From contig NZ_KZ454944.1 in the NCBI RefSeq assembly GCF_002797415.1, forward strand, positions 3,539,567 through 3,603,566: a stretch of 64,000 nt of DNA, written 5' to 3'. The position numbers and the translations under genes were made by a program. Source of the DNA: Bacillus alkalisoli. Lineage in GTDB: Bacteria; Bacillota; Bacilli; Bacillales; Bacillaceae_I. The notes beneath the pieces were generated by a model. It saw nothing but the letters and a program-made list of their open reading frames with translations, did no database searches and was not told the DNA's origin. How positions within the stretch are numbered: position 1 is the stretch's first letter; each line of letters opens with the position of its first letter. Below are positions 62,417 to 64,000 of this stretch, one piece after another.

Positions 62417-63844
62417 TTAGAAATTATCTTTCGCTTCTTTTAGAATGATGGTAAACGTAGTCCAGCTTCCCTCTTCACTTGACGCAAAAATTTTGCCACT
62501 ATAATTATTTACCATTCTTTTGGCAATGGAGAGCCCTAGGCCATGTCCACCTTTGTCGCGACTTCGCGCTTTATCTACACGGTAAAAACGATCAAAAATA
62601 TGCTGGATTTCTTCCTTTGGTATACCAATTCCATAATCTTTTACCTCAATAGCAACTTCACCACTATCTTTTAAGTGCTGGATGGCTACGTCCATTTTTT
62701 TACTTTCTCCAGAATATTTTATTGCATTATCTAAAAGAATAATTAAGAGTTGCTCCATATGTCTCTCTGCCATTTTCACTTGGACATTTTCTATGTTTGC
62801 TTCATTGGCGAAAGTAAACTCAAACTCTGGATGAACGACGCGCATTTTTTGAATAATATTTTCAATGACAGGAGTCGGGTGAATTTGTTCTTCTGCAATT
62901 TCAAATCTGTCTGACTCTAGTCTTGTTAACTCTAACAGTTCGAGCACTAGCTTTTTTAGCCGCTCCACTTCTTGTTGAGAAGCTTCTAGTGATTCTTCAA
63001 GGACGGCTGGATCATTTTTTCCCCACCTGTTTAATAGTTTTAGGTGCCCTTCTAAGATGGAAATTGGCGTCCGCAGTTCGTGCGAAGCATCTTCTACAAA
63101 TTGTTTTTGTTTCTGGAATGAACTTTCCACATCATCCATCATTCCGTTGAACATGCTCGTTAGTTCTGAAATTTCATCCCGATTGTTAATATTATGCGCC
63201 ACACGTTCTTTCAAACCTCTACTCTTTATTCTTCTAATTGTTTCCGTTAAAGCTGCGATTGGCCTTAACAGTTGCTTGGCAATTAACATTCCACCAATAC
63301 CGCTTAGGAGAATTGCCCCCGCTCCCGCTGACACATTGACGAGAAAAATAAGTCCTCTTAAACGTTCGTAATTTTTCAAATCCCGAACGATTTCGATGTA
63401 ACCGATAAAAGATGGCGTAATAAAAGGTGTCCGGTGAACTAAGTAATGCTTTCCATTCATTTGAAAGTGTTCCAGGTCTTTATTATAAATAGGTGTAACA
63501 ATTAATTCCCTGGCCACTCCCGGTGCTGCAACCGCAACAACTAGATTGCCATCTTTATCAAAGATTCGAATTAATTCATTCATTTCGCTAGCACGTTCTA
63601 GAAACCGGCTGCTATTAATAATTTCTGTCCTGTCTATGCGGTATGGCTTGTCTGAAAAGTAGGCGTGAATTTCTTTCATTTTTTCTTGAATATTTCGCTC
63701 TTCTTGATCTAACATCCAAGTACGCAACACGTAGTATTGAAGAGAGTTGTATGTGACAAAAAGAACAAACAAAACAATGGATGACCAAATGGCTAACTTC
63801 CATCGAATCGGAAGGTGACCGTATAGCTTGGCAATTTTCATCAT
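62417..63844 (-). CDS. Two-component sensor histidine kinase
   Basis: 475 residues. Two membrane helices (about 17-37 and 165-190) flank an extracytoplasmic sensor region, followed by HAMP (LLRPIAALTETI), HisKA with the phospho-His in DASHELRTPI, and the HATPase domain with N box LLDNAIKYS, DYGIGIP and GGHGLGLSIAKR. It phosphorylates the response regulator encoded just upstream (ATGA overlap). The signal is unknown; the layout resembles ArlS/CssS/YkoH kinases. Confidence 0.92.
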   Translation of the reverse strand: MMKIAKLYGHLPIRWKLAIWSSIVLFVLFVTYNSLQYYVLRTWMLDQEERNIQEKMKEIHAYFSDKPYRIDRTEIINSSRFLERASEMNELIRIFDKDGNLVVAVAAPGVARELIVTPIYNKDLEHFQMNGKHYLVHRTPFITPSFIGYIEIVRDLKNYERLRGLIFLVNVSAGAGAILLSGIGGMLIAKQLLRPIAALTETIRRIKSRGLKERVAHNINNRDEISELTSMFNGMMDDVESSFQKQKQFVEDASHELRTPISILEGHLKLLNRWGKNDPAVLEESLEASQQEVERLKKLVLELLELTRLESDRFEIAEEQIHPTPVIENIIQKMRVVHPEFEFTFANEANIENVQVKMAERHMEQLLIILLDNAIKYSGESKKMDVAIQHLKDSGEVAIEVKDYGIGIPKEEIQHIFDRFYRVDKARSRDKGGHGLGLSIAKRMVNNYSGKIFASSEEGSWTTFTIILKEAKDNF

Positions 63845-64000
63845 TGTCTCATCACGTAACCAGTTCCACGAACCGTCTGAATGTAGCTATCTTGTTTGGG
63901 CTTGTCTATTTTGTTACGAAGATAACGAACGTACACATCTACAACATTTGTTTCTGCGTATGTGCCAAGCCCCCATATTTTATCTAGCAGTAATTCCCTC
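63841..64000 (-). CDS. OmpR-family response regulator, C-terminal part (cut by window edge)
   Basis: The last 52 codons read RELLLDKIWG, TYAETNVVDVYVRYLRNKID and YIQTVRGTGYVMRQ, the winged-HTH DNA-binding end typical of OmpR/PhoB regulators. The receiver domain lies outside the window. The stop overlaps the kinase start by 3 bp, so both are in one operon. Confidence 0.92.
   Translation of the reverse strand, partial: RELLLDKIWGLGTYAETNVVDVYVRYLRNKIDKPKQDSYIQTVRGTGYVMRQ

Overview
The window comes from the chromosome of an AT-rich, low-GC Gram-positive spore former of the Bacillaceae (Bacillus sensu lato). The evidence is strong AGGAGG-type ribosome binding sites, frequent GTG/TTG starts, sigma-A, sigma-B and PerR type control sites, a pdaA spore-cortex gene, and a gene set matching the Bacillus subtilis yfj-yfk neighbourhood (rlmCD/yfjO, yfjP, pdaA, yfkAB, yfkD, yfkF, yfkH, yfkK). 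The species cannot be fixed from the sequence alone.

The left part (1-20.3 kb) is an accessory, defence-rich region. Two IS1182-family copies in opposite orientation (1-800, running off the window, and 11624-13340) bracket a frameshifted helix-turn-helix gene, a DUF4238 gene, a reverse transcriptase and a complete type I restriction-modification system (hsdR, a stand-alone half-specificity gene, hsdM, hsdS). The half-S gene is preceded by a sigma-A promoter overlaid with three evenly spaced palindromes, which suggests an autoregulatory circuit. To the right follow a CoiA-like nuclease with a long coiled coil, a protein with an N-terminal apolar segment, a DUF697-type GTPase transcribed away from it, and a second reverse transcriptase paralogous to the first. 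The second one abuts the 3' remnant of an ion-channel gene.

From 20 to 35 kb there is a patchwork of small transport and stress genes (CDF cation exporter, two GNAT copies, K+ channel, metallophosphoesterase). It carries truncated duplicates (FtsX permease tail, lipoprotein-like gene, Ada fragment) and many short palindromic repeats: a MITE-like element of about 94 bp with GTGGACA ends, and REP-like hairpins. The block ends in an overlapping operon coding for an ECF sigma factor, a DUF4179-like anti-sigma factor and an ABC transporter, with a plausible autoregulatory ECF promoter.

From 35 to 57 kb lies conserved housekeeping sequence: rRNA methyltransferase, DNA glycosylase, PdaA, class I fumarase, radical-SAM YfkAB, YfkD, YczE-like protein, OsmC, MFS and EamA transporters, the PerR-controlled P-type ATPase ZosA, YfkH and YfkK. 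Several of its intergenic spacers contain tandem arrays with periods near whole helical turns: 21 bp at three places, and 52 bp in a 25-copy array at 49064-50400. A consensus sigma-B promoter followed closely by a hairpin at 51615-51732 looks like an unannotated stress sRNA.

The right end (57-64 kb) has a membrane metal-dependent hydrolase, a DUF4397 surface protein with a sorting-like tail coupled to its own sortase (its ribosome binding site lies in a 13-bp inverted repeat), another 52-bp tandem hairpin array, two tiny genes, an HtrA-type protease and a two-component system that runs off the window.
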